Shown piece after piece: positions 8,080-14,628 of a DNA stretch of 64,000 nt. Source of the DNA: Streptomyces sp. NBC_00440 (GTDB lineage Bacteria > Actinomycetota > Actinomycetes > Streptomycetales > Streptomycetaceae). Both the position numbers and the translations under genes were made by a program. Below the pieces are notes generated by a model, which saw only the letters and a list, made by a program, of their open reading frames with translations, did not search any database and was not told the DNA's origin. Position 1 is the first letter of the stretch. Every line of letters begins with the position of its first letter. The DNA lies in assembly GCF_036014215.1 (NCBI RefSeq), contig NZ_CP107921.1, positions 5,153,501-5,217,500 of the forward strand, written 5' to 3'.

Positions 8080-10032
8080 ATGAGCGGCACGAACGGGGAG
8101 CAGGACGGGGAAGGGGACGGGCAGGACGAGGGTGGCATCAAGCCCCTCACCGCCTTCGATCCGACCCGCATCGGACCGTACCTGCTGCTCGGGCGGCTCG
8201 GTGCCGGCGGCATGGGGCGGGTGTTCCTCGCACGGTCGGAGGGCGGGCGTACCGTCGCGGTGAAGGTGGTGCACGAGGAGCATGTCTCCGACGCACAGTT
8301 CCGGGCGCGGTTCCGGCGGGAGATCGACGCGGCGCGGCGGGTGGGTGAGCGCTACACAGCGCCCGTGCTCGACGCCGATCCGGACGCCAGGCCGCCCTGG
8401 GTCGCCACGGGGTACGTCCCCGGACTCTCCCTGGAGCAGGTCGTGCGGCGGTACGGGCCGTTGCGCGCCGAGGCGGTGCACGCCCTGGCGGACGGGCTGC
8501 TGCGCGCCCTGAAGGACATCCACGACGCCGGGATCGTGCACCGCGACCTGAAGCCGTCGAACGTCATGCTGACCGTGGACGGCACCCGCATCATCGACTT
8601 CGGCATCGCGCGCGCCCTGACGACCTCCGTCGAGTCGCTGCTCACCAGCACGGGGATGGTCATCGGGTCGCCCGGTTTCATGTCACCGGAGCAGATCCGG
8701 GGACAGCAGGCCGGGACCAGGAGCGATGTCTTCACCGTCGGGTGCGTGCTCATGTACGCGGCGACGGGGCGGCTGCCCTTCGGGCACGGCGCGAGCAACC
8801 AGCACGCCGTCATGTTCCAGATCACGCACGACGAGCCGGACCTGGAGGGCGTGGAGGATCCGGCGCTGCGGGCGCTCATCACGCGGTGCCTGGACAAGGA
8901 TCCCGGGCAACGGCCCGATGTGGAGGCCCTGTTGGACGATCCCGAGCGGGTACGGCCGGGGGCCGCCGCGGGGCCCTGGCTGCCCGGCGATGTCATCGCG
9001 CACCTCGCGCAACGGTCCGCACGGCTGCTCGACGTCGAGGCGGCGCCGCTGCGTGAGGAGCCCGAGCCCGGCGAGGCGGCAGCGGGGCCCCGCGAAGGGG
9101 CCGTGGACCGGGCGACGGTCGGCCTGCGGCCACAAGCCGGAGCTCCGGGTGCTGTCCCCGCGCCTGCGGGCGCCGACGCCCCGGTGCGGGAACCGGAACG
9201 GCGGCCCCGCCGACGCGGCAGGCTCATCGGGCTGCCGATCGTCGTCGTACTCGCGGCCGGCGGCGGCACGTTCGCCCTGATCCCTTACGTCCAGGGCAGC
9301 GGCGGGCACGGAACGCACGCCCAGCCACCGGCCGTCAGCGCGAGCGTCACCCCATCCGGCAGCAACTCGCCCAGCAAGCCCGGCAGTTCTCCTTCCAAGT
9401 CCAAGGGCGCGAAGAAGAAGGGCGGGGGTGACGACAAGGGCGGGCCGAAGCCCCAGGGGAGCGACGGGAGCCCGAAGAAATCGTCGGGCGGCAGCAGCTC
9501 GGCCGATGGCGGCACCGGCACCAGCGGTGGGTCCGGCTCCAAGGGGACATCGGGCGCTGCGGGGGCGTCGGGGTCATCGGGATCGTCAGGGTCGTCGGGT
9601 TCTTCCGGCGGAGGTTCCTCCGGCTCCGGTGGCTCCAGTGGCGGCGTGCTGACCCCCAAGGGCAGCCACCGCCTCCGCACTGCCTCCAACGGCGAGTGCC
9701 TCCGCAACGACGGAAACGGCCGCGCCGAAACCGTCGCCTGCAGTTCCGCTTCGGATCAGGTGTGGGGCTACAAGTCCCTCTCGGGCGGCGGCTTCGAGGT
9801 GTACAACAACGGCACGATGACAGGCTGTCTCACTGTGGACGGCACCGCGGGCTCGGTGATCGGAGCCGGTCCTTGTGGCGTGGGTGACGCGCAGCGCTGG
9901 ACGGTCGGCCCGTCCGGACACGAGCTCCGCAACCCGACCTACGGTCAGTGCATCACCGCCGACAAGATGTACGGCCTGGTCCTCGCCCCCTGTAGCTCCT
10001 CCAACACAGCCCAGCAGTGGTCCAACACCTGA
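8080..10032 (+). CDS. membrane Ser/Thr protein kinase with extracellular ricin-type lectin domain
   Basis: A 650-residue receptor-like kinase. The cytoplasmic kinase domain has the Gly-rich loop GRLGAGGMGRVFLA (38-51), invariant Lys62, HRDLKPSN (154-161), DFG (173-175) and SPEQ (202-205). A single TM helix (about 383-403) follows a basic stretch. The outer part is a roughly 120-residue Ser/Gly/Lys linker and then three repeats ending in DQVW, AQRW and AQQW with paired cysteines (about 525-650), the QxW signature of ricin B/beta-trefoil carbohydrate-binding domains. It probably binds a glycan outside and phosphorylates unknown partners inside (inference). The Ser/Gly linker is a low-complexity DNA repeat. 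No adjacent gene suggests a substrate. Confidence 0.92.
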   Translation: MSGTNGEQDGEGDGQDEGGIKPLTAFDPTRIGPYLLLGRLGAGGMGRVFLARSEGGRTVAVKVVHEEHVSDAQFRARFRREIDAARRVGERYTAPVLDADPDARPPWVATGYVPGLSLEQVVRRYGPLRAEAVHALADGLLRALKDIHDAGIVHRDLKPSNVMLTVDGTRIIDFGIARALTTSVESLLTSTGMVIGSPGFMSPEQIRGQQAGTRSDVFTVGCVLMYAATGRLPFGHGASNQHAVMFQITHDEPDLEGVEDPALRALITRCLDKDPGQRPDVEALLDDPERVRPGAAAGPWLPGDVIAHLAQRSARLLDVEAAPLREEPEPGEAAAGPREGAVDRATVGLRPQAGAPGAVPAPAGADAPVREPERRPRRRGRLIGLPIVVVLAAGGGTFALIPYVQGSGGHGTHAQPPAVSASVTPSGSNSPSKPGSSPSKSKGAKKKGGGDDKGGPKPQGSDGSPKKSSGGSSSADGGTGTSGGSGSKGTSGAAGASGSSGSSGSSGSSGGGSSGSGGSSGGVLTPKGSHRLRTASNGECLRNDGNGRAETVACSSASDQVWGYKSLSGGGFEVYNNGTMTGCLTVDGTAGSVIGAGPCGVGDAQRWTVGPSGHELRNPTYGQCITADKMYGLVLAPCSSSNTAQQWSNT

Positions 10033-10246
10033 GCGACCAGTGGCTGAGTGCCTGCTGTTCGATCCCGGGCAGACCGTTTGTCCAGCTCGGAATTCGAGCG
10101 GGGGTCTGGTGTGAGGCGCGCGGCGTGACTGAGCGCGGCAGCCGGCCGCTCCGGCCCCATGGGCGGCGTGCCGTCACGTCCTGGGGCGCGTTTCAGAATG
10201 GGGATCGGCCCAGGTCATGGCTCTCGCATGCGTACGGAGCCAAGGC

Positions 10247-10252
10247 TAGGCT
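10247..10252 (+). promoter_or_regulatory. -10 box (TAGGCT) 7 nt before a start codon
   Basis: TAGGCT-N7-ATG with no ribosome-binding site suggests a leaderless transcript for the phosphotransferase. No clear -35 is visible. Confidence 0.5.
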
Positions 10253-10259
10253 CATCCGC

Positions 10260-11318
10260 ATGCTGAACCGGCTTCCGTTCGACGAAGCGCTGCGCTCCAC
10301 CGTAGGCATCCCCAAGCGGAGCAAGCTCCTGGACAGCAGTCCGCGGTCACGGGTGTGGCGGGTGCGGCTGGCCGACCGGAGTCTGGTGATCGTCAAGCAG
10401 ATCACTGACGGCGGGGACACGGGTGCCGACGCGGACACGCGCTTCGCGCGGGAGGTCGCTGGGCTGCGCCTGGCGGGACGGGCGATCGGGCCCACCGTGG
10501 CTCCCGCGGTGCTCGCCACGGACCTGCCCTCGCGGGTGATGGTCCTCGATCACTTGGACGACCTCGGCAAGACGGACGACTGGATGCCGGGGTACGCCGA
10601 ATCGCTCGCCCGCCTGCACGCCCTGACCGGACCCGCCGACGCGGGCGCACTCCCGGCCTGGTCGGGGCCCACGGCCGCCGACGCGGAGTCCTTCCTCGCC
10701 CTGGCCCGGGCGCTCGACGTGTCCGTCCCGTCCGCGGTTCTCGATGAACTCACCGCTCTCCTGGACCGGTTGGACCCCACTCCGCATCATGCGCTGCTGC
10801 ACGGCGACCCGTGCCCCGGCAACGACCTGCGCACCACCGACGGTGTCCGTTTCGTCGACTTCGAACGGGCCTCGCTTGGGAACGGACTGGTCGAGCTCGC
10901 GTACTTCCGCATCGGCTTCCCCACCTGCTGGTGCGCGATGTCGGTCACCGCGGCCCCGCTCGCGGAGGTCGAGGACATCTACCGGACCACCTGGCACGGC
11001 CTTACCGGCAGGGATGTGCCGGGCGACCTCGCCGATGCGTGCGCCGGCTGGCTGATCCAGGGAGACGCGCTCGTCGAGCGGGCCCACCGCGGGACGGTCG
11101 ACCAGCTCGCTCGGGTACCCACCGAGGACTTCGAGTGGGGCTACATCTCCGCCCGCGAGCGGCTCGTTCACCGCCTCGGCGTGGTCGCTGACATGACCCG
11201 CGACCACGACCTCCTGCACGCCGTGGGCCGCCTCAGCTCCACCCTGGCCGTGCGCCTGTTGGAATGCTGGCCAACATTGCGGCCGCTGCCCGCACCCGAC
11301 ACCCGCCCTTGGTACTAG
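10260..11318 (+). CDS. aminoglycoside phosphotransferase-family protein (choline kinase fold)
   Basis: A 352-residue kinase of the APH/choline kinase superfamily: Brenner-type catalytic motif HGDPCPGND (181-189), metal-binding Asp in VDFERAS (Asp200), and an N-lobe with LVIVKQ (Lys46) before a Glu-bearing helix. It should transfer phosphate from ATP to a small hydroxylated molecule. Chromosomal members of this family in Streptomyces mostly have unknown substrates and need not confer resistance. In place of the usual N in HGDxxxxN there is HGDPCPGND, so the Asn is present. The frame is open further upstream, but the ATG used has a -10 box 7 nt before it and the protein then has a normal length. 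It follows the kinase gene after a 227-bp gap. Confidence 0.85.
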   Translation: MLNRLPFDEALRSTVGIPKRSKLLDSSPRSRVWRVRLADRSLVIVKQITDGGDTGADADTRFAREVAGLRLAGRAIGPTVAPAVLATDLPSRVMVLDHLDDLGKTDDWMPGYAESLARLHALTGPADAGALPAWSGPTAADAESFLALARALDVSVPSAVLDELTALLDRLDPTPHHALLHGDPCPGNDLRTTDGVRFVDFERASLGNGLVELAYFRIGFPTCWCAMSVTAAPLAEVEDIYRTTWHGLTGRDVPGDLADACAGWLIQGDALVERAHRGTVDQLARVPTEDFEWGYISARERLVHRLGVVADMTRDHDLLHAVGRLSSTLAVRLLECWPTLRPLPAPDTRPWY

Positions 11319-11446
11319 GGTGCGTGCCGAGCGCGGGCAGGCGGGCGGCTCGTACGCCGTCGTCGGAGAGCCAGTTGCGCCAGGGGTGGGAGACCGGACC
11401 CACCTGACAGTCCTGCCCCACCTGGCAGTTGAGATGACGTGACATC

Positions 11447-11492
11447 ACAGCCCCGGCGGGGCGGTCCTCGTACTGGACCCCGCCGGGGCTGT
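11447..11492. terminator. terminator-like hairpin
   Basis: A 15-bp perfect inverted repeat (arms 11447-11461 and 11478-11492) with a 16-nt loop, downstream of the phosphotransferase and of the Lrp relic reading the other way. Confidence 0.65.
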
Positions 11493-11543
11493 CGTGTGTC
11501 GCGAAACAGTGAGGCTTGCGGAGGAGTGCCAGGACGAGGGCCA

Positions 11544-11656
11544 GGTCTGGTCGGAGACGTCGATGACGGAGGCGATCCGGAAGAAGGCGCCCGTGCGTCC
11601 AGGTGCAGAGCGTGGAGGATCTGAAGATCGATCTCGTCATAACAGCCGGATTCCAT
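11544..11656 (-). pseudogene. Lrp/AsnC regulator, N-terminal relic with frameshift
   Basis: Reading the minus strand from an ATG at 11656 gives DEIDLQILHALHLDARAP, the conserved first helix of Lrp/AsnC regulators. A one-base loss near 11590 then breaks the frame; shifting frame restores FFRIASVIDVSDQT, the rest of the helix-turn-helix. After that, similarity stops and the ligand-binding domain is missing. About 38 codons of a once roughly 150-330-residue gene remain. It sits in a 438-bp stretch (11319-11756) that otherwise holds only the hairpin at 11447-11492. This is a decayed gene, not a functional small protein. Confidence 0.65.
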
Positions 11657-11756
11657 CGCGATACCTCGCTCGATGTCGGATCTTCCGAGTCCAGGGCTGA
11701 TGAACGGGGCTGAGCCCGGGCGGCGGCGCTCTCACACCTCGATCCTGGGGGAGCTG

Positions 11757-12059
11757 TCAGTCGTACGGCACGCTCGCTGTTGCCGGGGAGACCAGGTTCT
11801 GGAGCTGGTCGAGTGCGGTTCGGAGTGCTTCGAGTTCGGCGATGCGTTCTGCGTTGCGTTCGGCGACGGCGGCGTTGAGGCCCGCGAAGAACCGGGTGCG
11901 GTAGGCGAGGTCCGATTCGATGCGCTGGAGTTCGGCGAACAGGGCGGGCAGGCCGGGCGGTTGCGGGGCGAGTATGCGGGTGAGGCGGGGCAGGTACCGG
12001 CGTAAGCGGGCCTGTACGACGCCTGCGGCGAAGACCAGCCGGATCAGCGGGAGCGTCAC
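11757..12059 (-). CDS. hypothetical protein, last gene of a three-gene operon
   Basis: A 100-residue protein beginning VTLPLIRLVFAAGVVQARLRRYLPRL. The first 25 residues are hydrophobic/basic and could lie on a membrane; the rest is Ala/Leu/Glu-rich and likely coiled coil (LFAELQRIESDLAYRTRF ... AERNAERIAELEALRTALDQL). Its GTG overlaps the stop of the gene before it as GTGA, so the start is well supported. I do not recognise the family. The operon is divergent from an XRE/DUF397 locus, an arrangement often seen in Streptomyces, but nothing in the sequence proves a shared job. Confidence 0.6.
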   Translation of the reverse strand: MTLPLIRLVFAAGVVQARLRRYLPRLTRILAPQPPGLPALFAELQRIESDLAYRTRFFAGLNAAVAERNAERIAELEALRTALDQLQNLVSPATASVPYD

Positions 12060-12235
12060 CTCTGCTGCCCGCCGTGCTCGGCCTGTTGGTGGCGCTTGCG
12101 CAGCACCCGGCAGTCGGTCTCTCTGCTCGCGTCGCCTTCGGCTTTGGCGACCGCCTCCGCGAGGTCGTACTGCTCGCACTCCCGGCAGGACTCGTGATCG
12201 TTCTTGTCGGGTGATGGTGTGCCGGTGGGGGTCAC
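12056..12235 (-). CDS. small cysteine-containing hypothetical protein
   Basis: A 59-residue protein coded between two neighbours, with 4-bp GTGA overlaps at both ends. That packing and the good codon pattern are the main support. It is polar and has CRECEQYDLAEAV (Cys17, Cys20) and a third cysteine at 42 (TDCRVL), which could make a small metal site or disulphide, followed by a His/Gln-rich tail. No known family is recognised. It is too short for a signal peptide and has no membrane segment. Confidence 0.6.
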   Translation of the reverse strand: MTPTGTPSPDKNDHESCRECEQYDLAEAVAKAEGDASRETDCRVLRKRHQQAEHGGQQR

Positions 12236-12498
12236 GATTCCAGCCTCCTGCGGCTCCGGCTCCGGGCGTTGATGCGTGCGATCTCAGCGGCAAGAAGCTC
12301 TATGCGAGTTGGGGTCCGAACCTGCTCGGGGACGGCTTCCCATTCGGCGCCGCCGTTGACCGGCCGCAGTGACCAGTACGGGCCGGCGAGCCCCCGGAAT
12401 TCCCCGGTTTGATTGCCGTGCCCCGTATCGACCATGAGCGTGCCGAGGTCCGGGACGTAGGAAGGTTCCTGCCCATTCGGGGTGTTCTGTGCGAGCAC
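12232..12498 (-). CDS. hypothetical protein, first gene of a three-gene operon
   Basis: About 88 residues, including YVPDLGTLMVDTGHGNQTGEFRGLAGPYWSLRPVNGGAEWEA, then a basic C-terminal helix. It looks like a family of small Streptomyces proteins found near XRE/DUF397 loci; function unknown. I start it at the second of two adjacent GTG codons because GGAGAGGAG lies 5 nt before it. A TTG 11 codons upstream (12531) and the first GTG (12501) are in frame and possible. Its stop overlaps the next gene's GTG. Divergent from the XRE regulator, so the roughly 90-bp gap between them holds both promoters. Confidence 0.65.
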   Translation of the reverse strand: MLAQNTPNGQEPSYVPDLGTLMVDTGHGNQTGEFRGLAGPYWSLRPVNGGAEWEAVPEQVRTPTRIELLAAEIARINARSRSRRRLES

Positions 12499-12591
12499 CA
12501 CCGCTCCTCTCCGTAGCCATTCCACTACCAAGCGGGCTCAGCGTGACCTACAGTCGAGTCAGTCTTCAACGTTGCGCCAGCGGAGGGCACA

Positions 12592-13431
12592 TTGGTAAAC
12601 CGCAAGGAGTTGAATCCTGAAGCAAGCCCGGAAGCGGCTTTCGGGGCGCGTTTACGCAGATTACGCGAGGCGCGCGGTTGGACTCAGGACGAACTGGCCG
12701 CGCTGGTCGGTTACACGGGCAGGCATATTTCGGCAATTGAAACCGGCCGCAAACCTCCAACTCTGCGTTTCACACGCAGTACTGATGTTGCGTTCGGGAT
12801 CGCCGACACTGCTGATTCGTTCGAGCGCGAGTGGCGTGAGATCCGGCATGGGTCGCTGCTGGAGGGCTTCCCGCAGTACGTCGGGCACGAAGGCCGGGCC
12901 GTGGAGATCCGGTTGTACGAAGTTGGCATCGTCCCCGGTCTGCTCCAGACCCCCGAGTACGCGTCGGTGCTTGCCGCGAACGCCGTACGGCGCGGAGCTA
13001 TCACGGCTGAGCAGGCCGACGAACGGGTCACGCTCGTCGCGGAGCGGCAAGCGGCGCTCTTTCGGCCGACCCTTCCAGTGCTCATGGTGGTGCTGGACGA
13101 GAGCTGTATCCGCCGGTCCATCGGTGATGCTGCTGCTATGGACGCACAGTTGACGCGGCTGGTGGAGTTCGCCGGGCAGCCGAACACCATGCTTCAGGTC
13201 GCCCCGTTCGACTTGGGGGCGCACCGACCCTTCGACCTTCCGGTAACGGTGCTGACGATGCCGGATCGCTCGCTGATGTCGTACGCCGAGTCCTCCCAGC
13301 GGGGTCATCTCGAACGAGAAAGTACCGCGGTACTTCCCATGTTGACGGCCTACCATCAGTTACAGGCCGAATCGCCCTCCCAGGCGGCATCCGTGGCCAT
13401 GATCGAACAGGTACGAAAGGGCACCCCGTGA
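12592..13431 (+). CDS. XRE-family regulator with DUF5753-type domain; three TTA codons
   Basis: A 279-residue regulator: N-terminal helix-turn-helix (LRRLREARGWTQDELAALVGYTGRHISAIETGRK, about 20-54), then the roughly 180-residue domain typical of Streptomyces XRE/DUF397 loci (LYEVGIVPGLLQTPEYA ... LPVLMVVLDESCIRR ... GHLERESTAV). These proteins act with small DUF397 partners in development or antibiotic control (known for the family). The TTG start is set by GGAGGG 5-6 nt upstream. In-frame TTA codons at 12652, 12661 and 13360 make it a strong candidate for bldA (tRNA-Leu UUA) control; I saw no others in the window's genes. The 5' end is lower in GC than its neighbours. Its stop overlaps the GTG of the first DUF397 gene. 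Confidence 0.88.
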   Translation: MVNRKELNPEASPEAAFGARLRRLREARGWTQDELAALVGYTGRHISAIETGRKPPTLRFTRSTDVAFGIADTADSFEREWREIRHGSLLEGFPQYVGHEGRAVEIRLYEVGIVPGLLQTPEYASVLAANAVRRGAITAEQADERVTLVAERQAALFRPTLPVLMVVLDESCIRRSIGDAAAMDAQLTRLVEFAGQPNTMLQVAPFDLGAHRPFDLPVTVLTMPDRSLMSYAESSQRGHLERESTAVLPMLTAYHQLQAESPSQAASVAMIEQVRKGTP

Positions 13432-13643
13432 CGACCACGACCGACTCTCCCCGCTGGTTCAAGTCCTCATACAGCAACAACGGTGGCCAGTGTGTCGAGG
13501 TCGCCACCAACCTCGTCGCCCCGCGGGGCGTGGTCCCCGTCCGTGACTCCAAGAACCCGGGTGGCCCGGTCCTGGACCTCGCCGCTGGTTCGTTCGCTTC
13601 CTTCGTGGCAGGTGTCAAGGCCGGAGAGTTCGGCGCCGTCTGA
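13428..13643 (+). CDS. DUF397 protein, copy 1
   Basis: A 71-residue DUF397 protein: WFKSSYSNNGGQCVEVA, then VVPVRDSKNPGGPVLDL and a C-terminal SFASFVAGVKAGEF helix, the full pattern of this small streptomycete family (BldB/WhiJ-associated type). It probably binds or modulates the XRE regulator encoded immediately upstream, whose stop codon it overlaps by GTGA. The first residues (TTTTDSP) are the main difference from copy 2. GTG start fixed by the overlap and by the alignment with copy 2. Confidence 0.9.
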   Translation: MTTTTDSPRWFKSSYSNNGGQCVEVATNLVAPRGVVPVRDSKNPGGPVLDLAAGSFASFVAGVKAGEFGAV

Positions 13644-13702
13644 CCAATCCGCCCGCAGGCGGCATCAGCGGCAGTGATCAACCAGTTGCGAAAGGGCACC
13701 CC

Positions 13703-13912
13703 ATGACGACCGAAGCTCCCCGTTGGTTCACGCCCTCGTACAGCAACAACGGTGGCCAGTGCGTTGAGGTCGCCACCAACCTCGTCGCCCCGCGCGGCGT
13801 CGTCCCTGTCCGTGACTCCAAGAACCCGGCCGGCCCGGTCCTGGGTCTCACCGCTGGTTCGTTCGCTTTCTTCGTGGCAGGTGTCAAGGCCGGAGAGTTC
13901 GGCGCCGTCTGA
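13703..13912 (+). CDS. DUF397 protein, copy 2
   Basis: A 69-residue near-twin of copy 1, differing at a handful of positions (FTPSYSNN, NPAGP, LGLTAGSFAFF). It starts with ATG rather than GTG and lies 59 bp after copy 1. The sequence before its start is a duplicated, no longer translated piece of the regulator gene that keeps the original upstream bases, so copy 2 probably inherited the same weak initiation context. It may be redundant with copy 1 or may have diverged in partner choice. A hairpin follows. Confidence 0.88.
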   Translation: MTTEAPRWFTPSYSNNGGQCVEVATNLVAPRGVVPVRDSKNPAGPVLGLTAGSFAFFVAGVKAGEFGAV

Positions 13913-13945
13913 CCGCCCCGGCCCCACGCGTACCGGCTCGGAGTT

Positions 13946-13975
13946 GCCCCATCGTGCGGCGGTGCACGGTGGGGC
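13946..13975 (+). terminator. terminator hairpin after the DUF397 genes
   Basis: A 12-bp stem with one G-T pair (arms 13946-13957 and 13964-13975), 6-nt loop, followed by TTCTC. Confidence 0.65.
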
Positions 13976-14040
13976 TTCTCGCTGAAGTGCCCCCAGCGCG
14001 CGGGGCGCAGATCGGCGGGGTGCCGGGCGCCGCAGTGGGG

Positions 14041-14628
14041 TCAGTGTTTCCGCGCCTCCTGCGGCTGGTTCGCGACGGGGCACGCGTAGTGCGCCTGCGT
14101 CATCGTCCACCCGTCCCCGAGCACATGGACGCTGCTGTGCGTGGACGCGGTGCGCGCGGAACCACCGACTGCTTCGCTTTTCGGGAGGGGGGCGGTGGTC
14201 GCAAGCGACGGAGCCACCGTGCACGCCAGCTGGAGCATGGCCTGATGGCTCAGCGGGGCCGCGACACCGGGGAGTTGGACGGACAATGAACCGTCTTTGC
14301 CGGTCGACACCCGAATCGCGTCCGTCAGGTGAGGCAGCTCCGTGGTGGCCGTCGCGGACTCGCTCGCGGTCGGCCCCTCGAACAGCAGGCGGACAACGGC
14401 TCCGAGGTCCCCGGTGTCGTCGGTCCGGCGGGGGTAGGCCGTCAGGTCTCCGTCGTGCAGGAAGAAGAGGGAGACGGTGGGAGGCGCCGAGGGTGGCGCG
14501 CTGGTGGAGACGATGCCGCTCGCCGGTTCACCGGCCTCGATGGCACCGGACGGGGGGACTCCGCACGCCGTGAGCGTGACCGCGGACGTGAGCCCGAGCA
14601 GCAGCGCCGCCACCCGCGAGCCCCTCAC
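14041..14628 (-). CDS. GerMN-type lipoprotein, third gene of a two-component operon
   Basis: A 195-residue lipoprotein: signal peptide with lipobox LTAC (Cys22) and the following GVPPSGAIEAGEPASG, typical of the LpqB/GerMN-like lipoproteins that accompany Streptomyces sensor kinases. A GerMN-like core (SLFFLHDGDLTAYPRRTDDTGDLGAVVRLLFEGP) follows. It is exported and lipid-anchored and probably senses or tunes the kinase or the cell wall (inference). The GTG overlaps the kinase stop codon as GTGA. The order regulator-kinase-lipoprotein recalls the AfsQ1-AfsQ2-SCO4905 and Cse systems. A pair of cysteines (about 136 and 184) could form a disulphide. Confidence 0.85.
   Translation of the reverse strand: MRGSRVAALLLGLTSAVTLTACGVPPSGAIEAGEPASGIVSTSAPPSAPPTVSLFFLHDGDLTAYPRRTDDTGDLGAVVRLLFEGPTASESATATTELPHLTDAIRVSTGKDGSLSVQLPGVAAPLSHQAMLQLACTVAPSLATTAPLPKSEAVGGSARTASTHSSVHVLGDGWTMTQAHYACPVANQPQEARKH

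Larger units (their letters stand above)
13381..13912 (+). repeat. tandem duplication (275-bp offset) of regulator tail plus DUF397 gene
   Basis: Bases from 13381 recur from 13656. The second copy includes a relic of the regulator's last codons (AASAAVINQLRKGTP versus AASVAMIEQVRKGTP) immediately before the second DUF397 start, then a near-identical gene two codons shorter. This shows how the second DUF397 gene arose. Confidence 0.85.

Noticed and set aside
10260..11318. Phosphotransferase as an aminoglycoside resistance gene
   Set aside because: Only the superfamily motifs are visible; no feature specific to a known resistance enzyme, and no mobile context.
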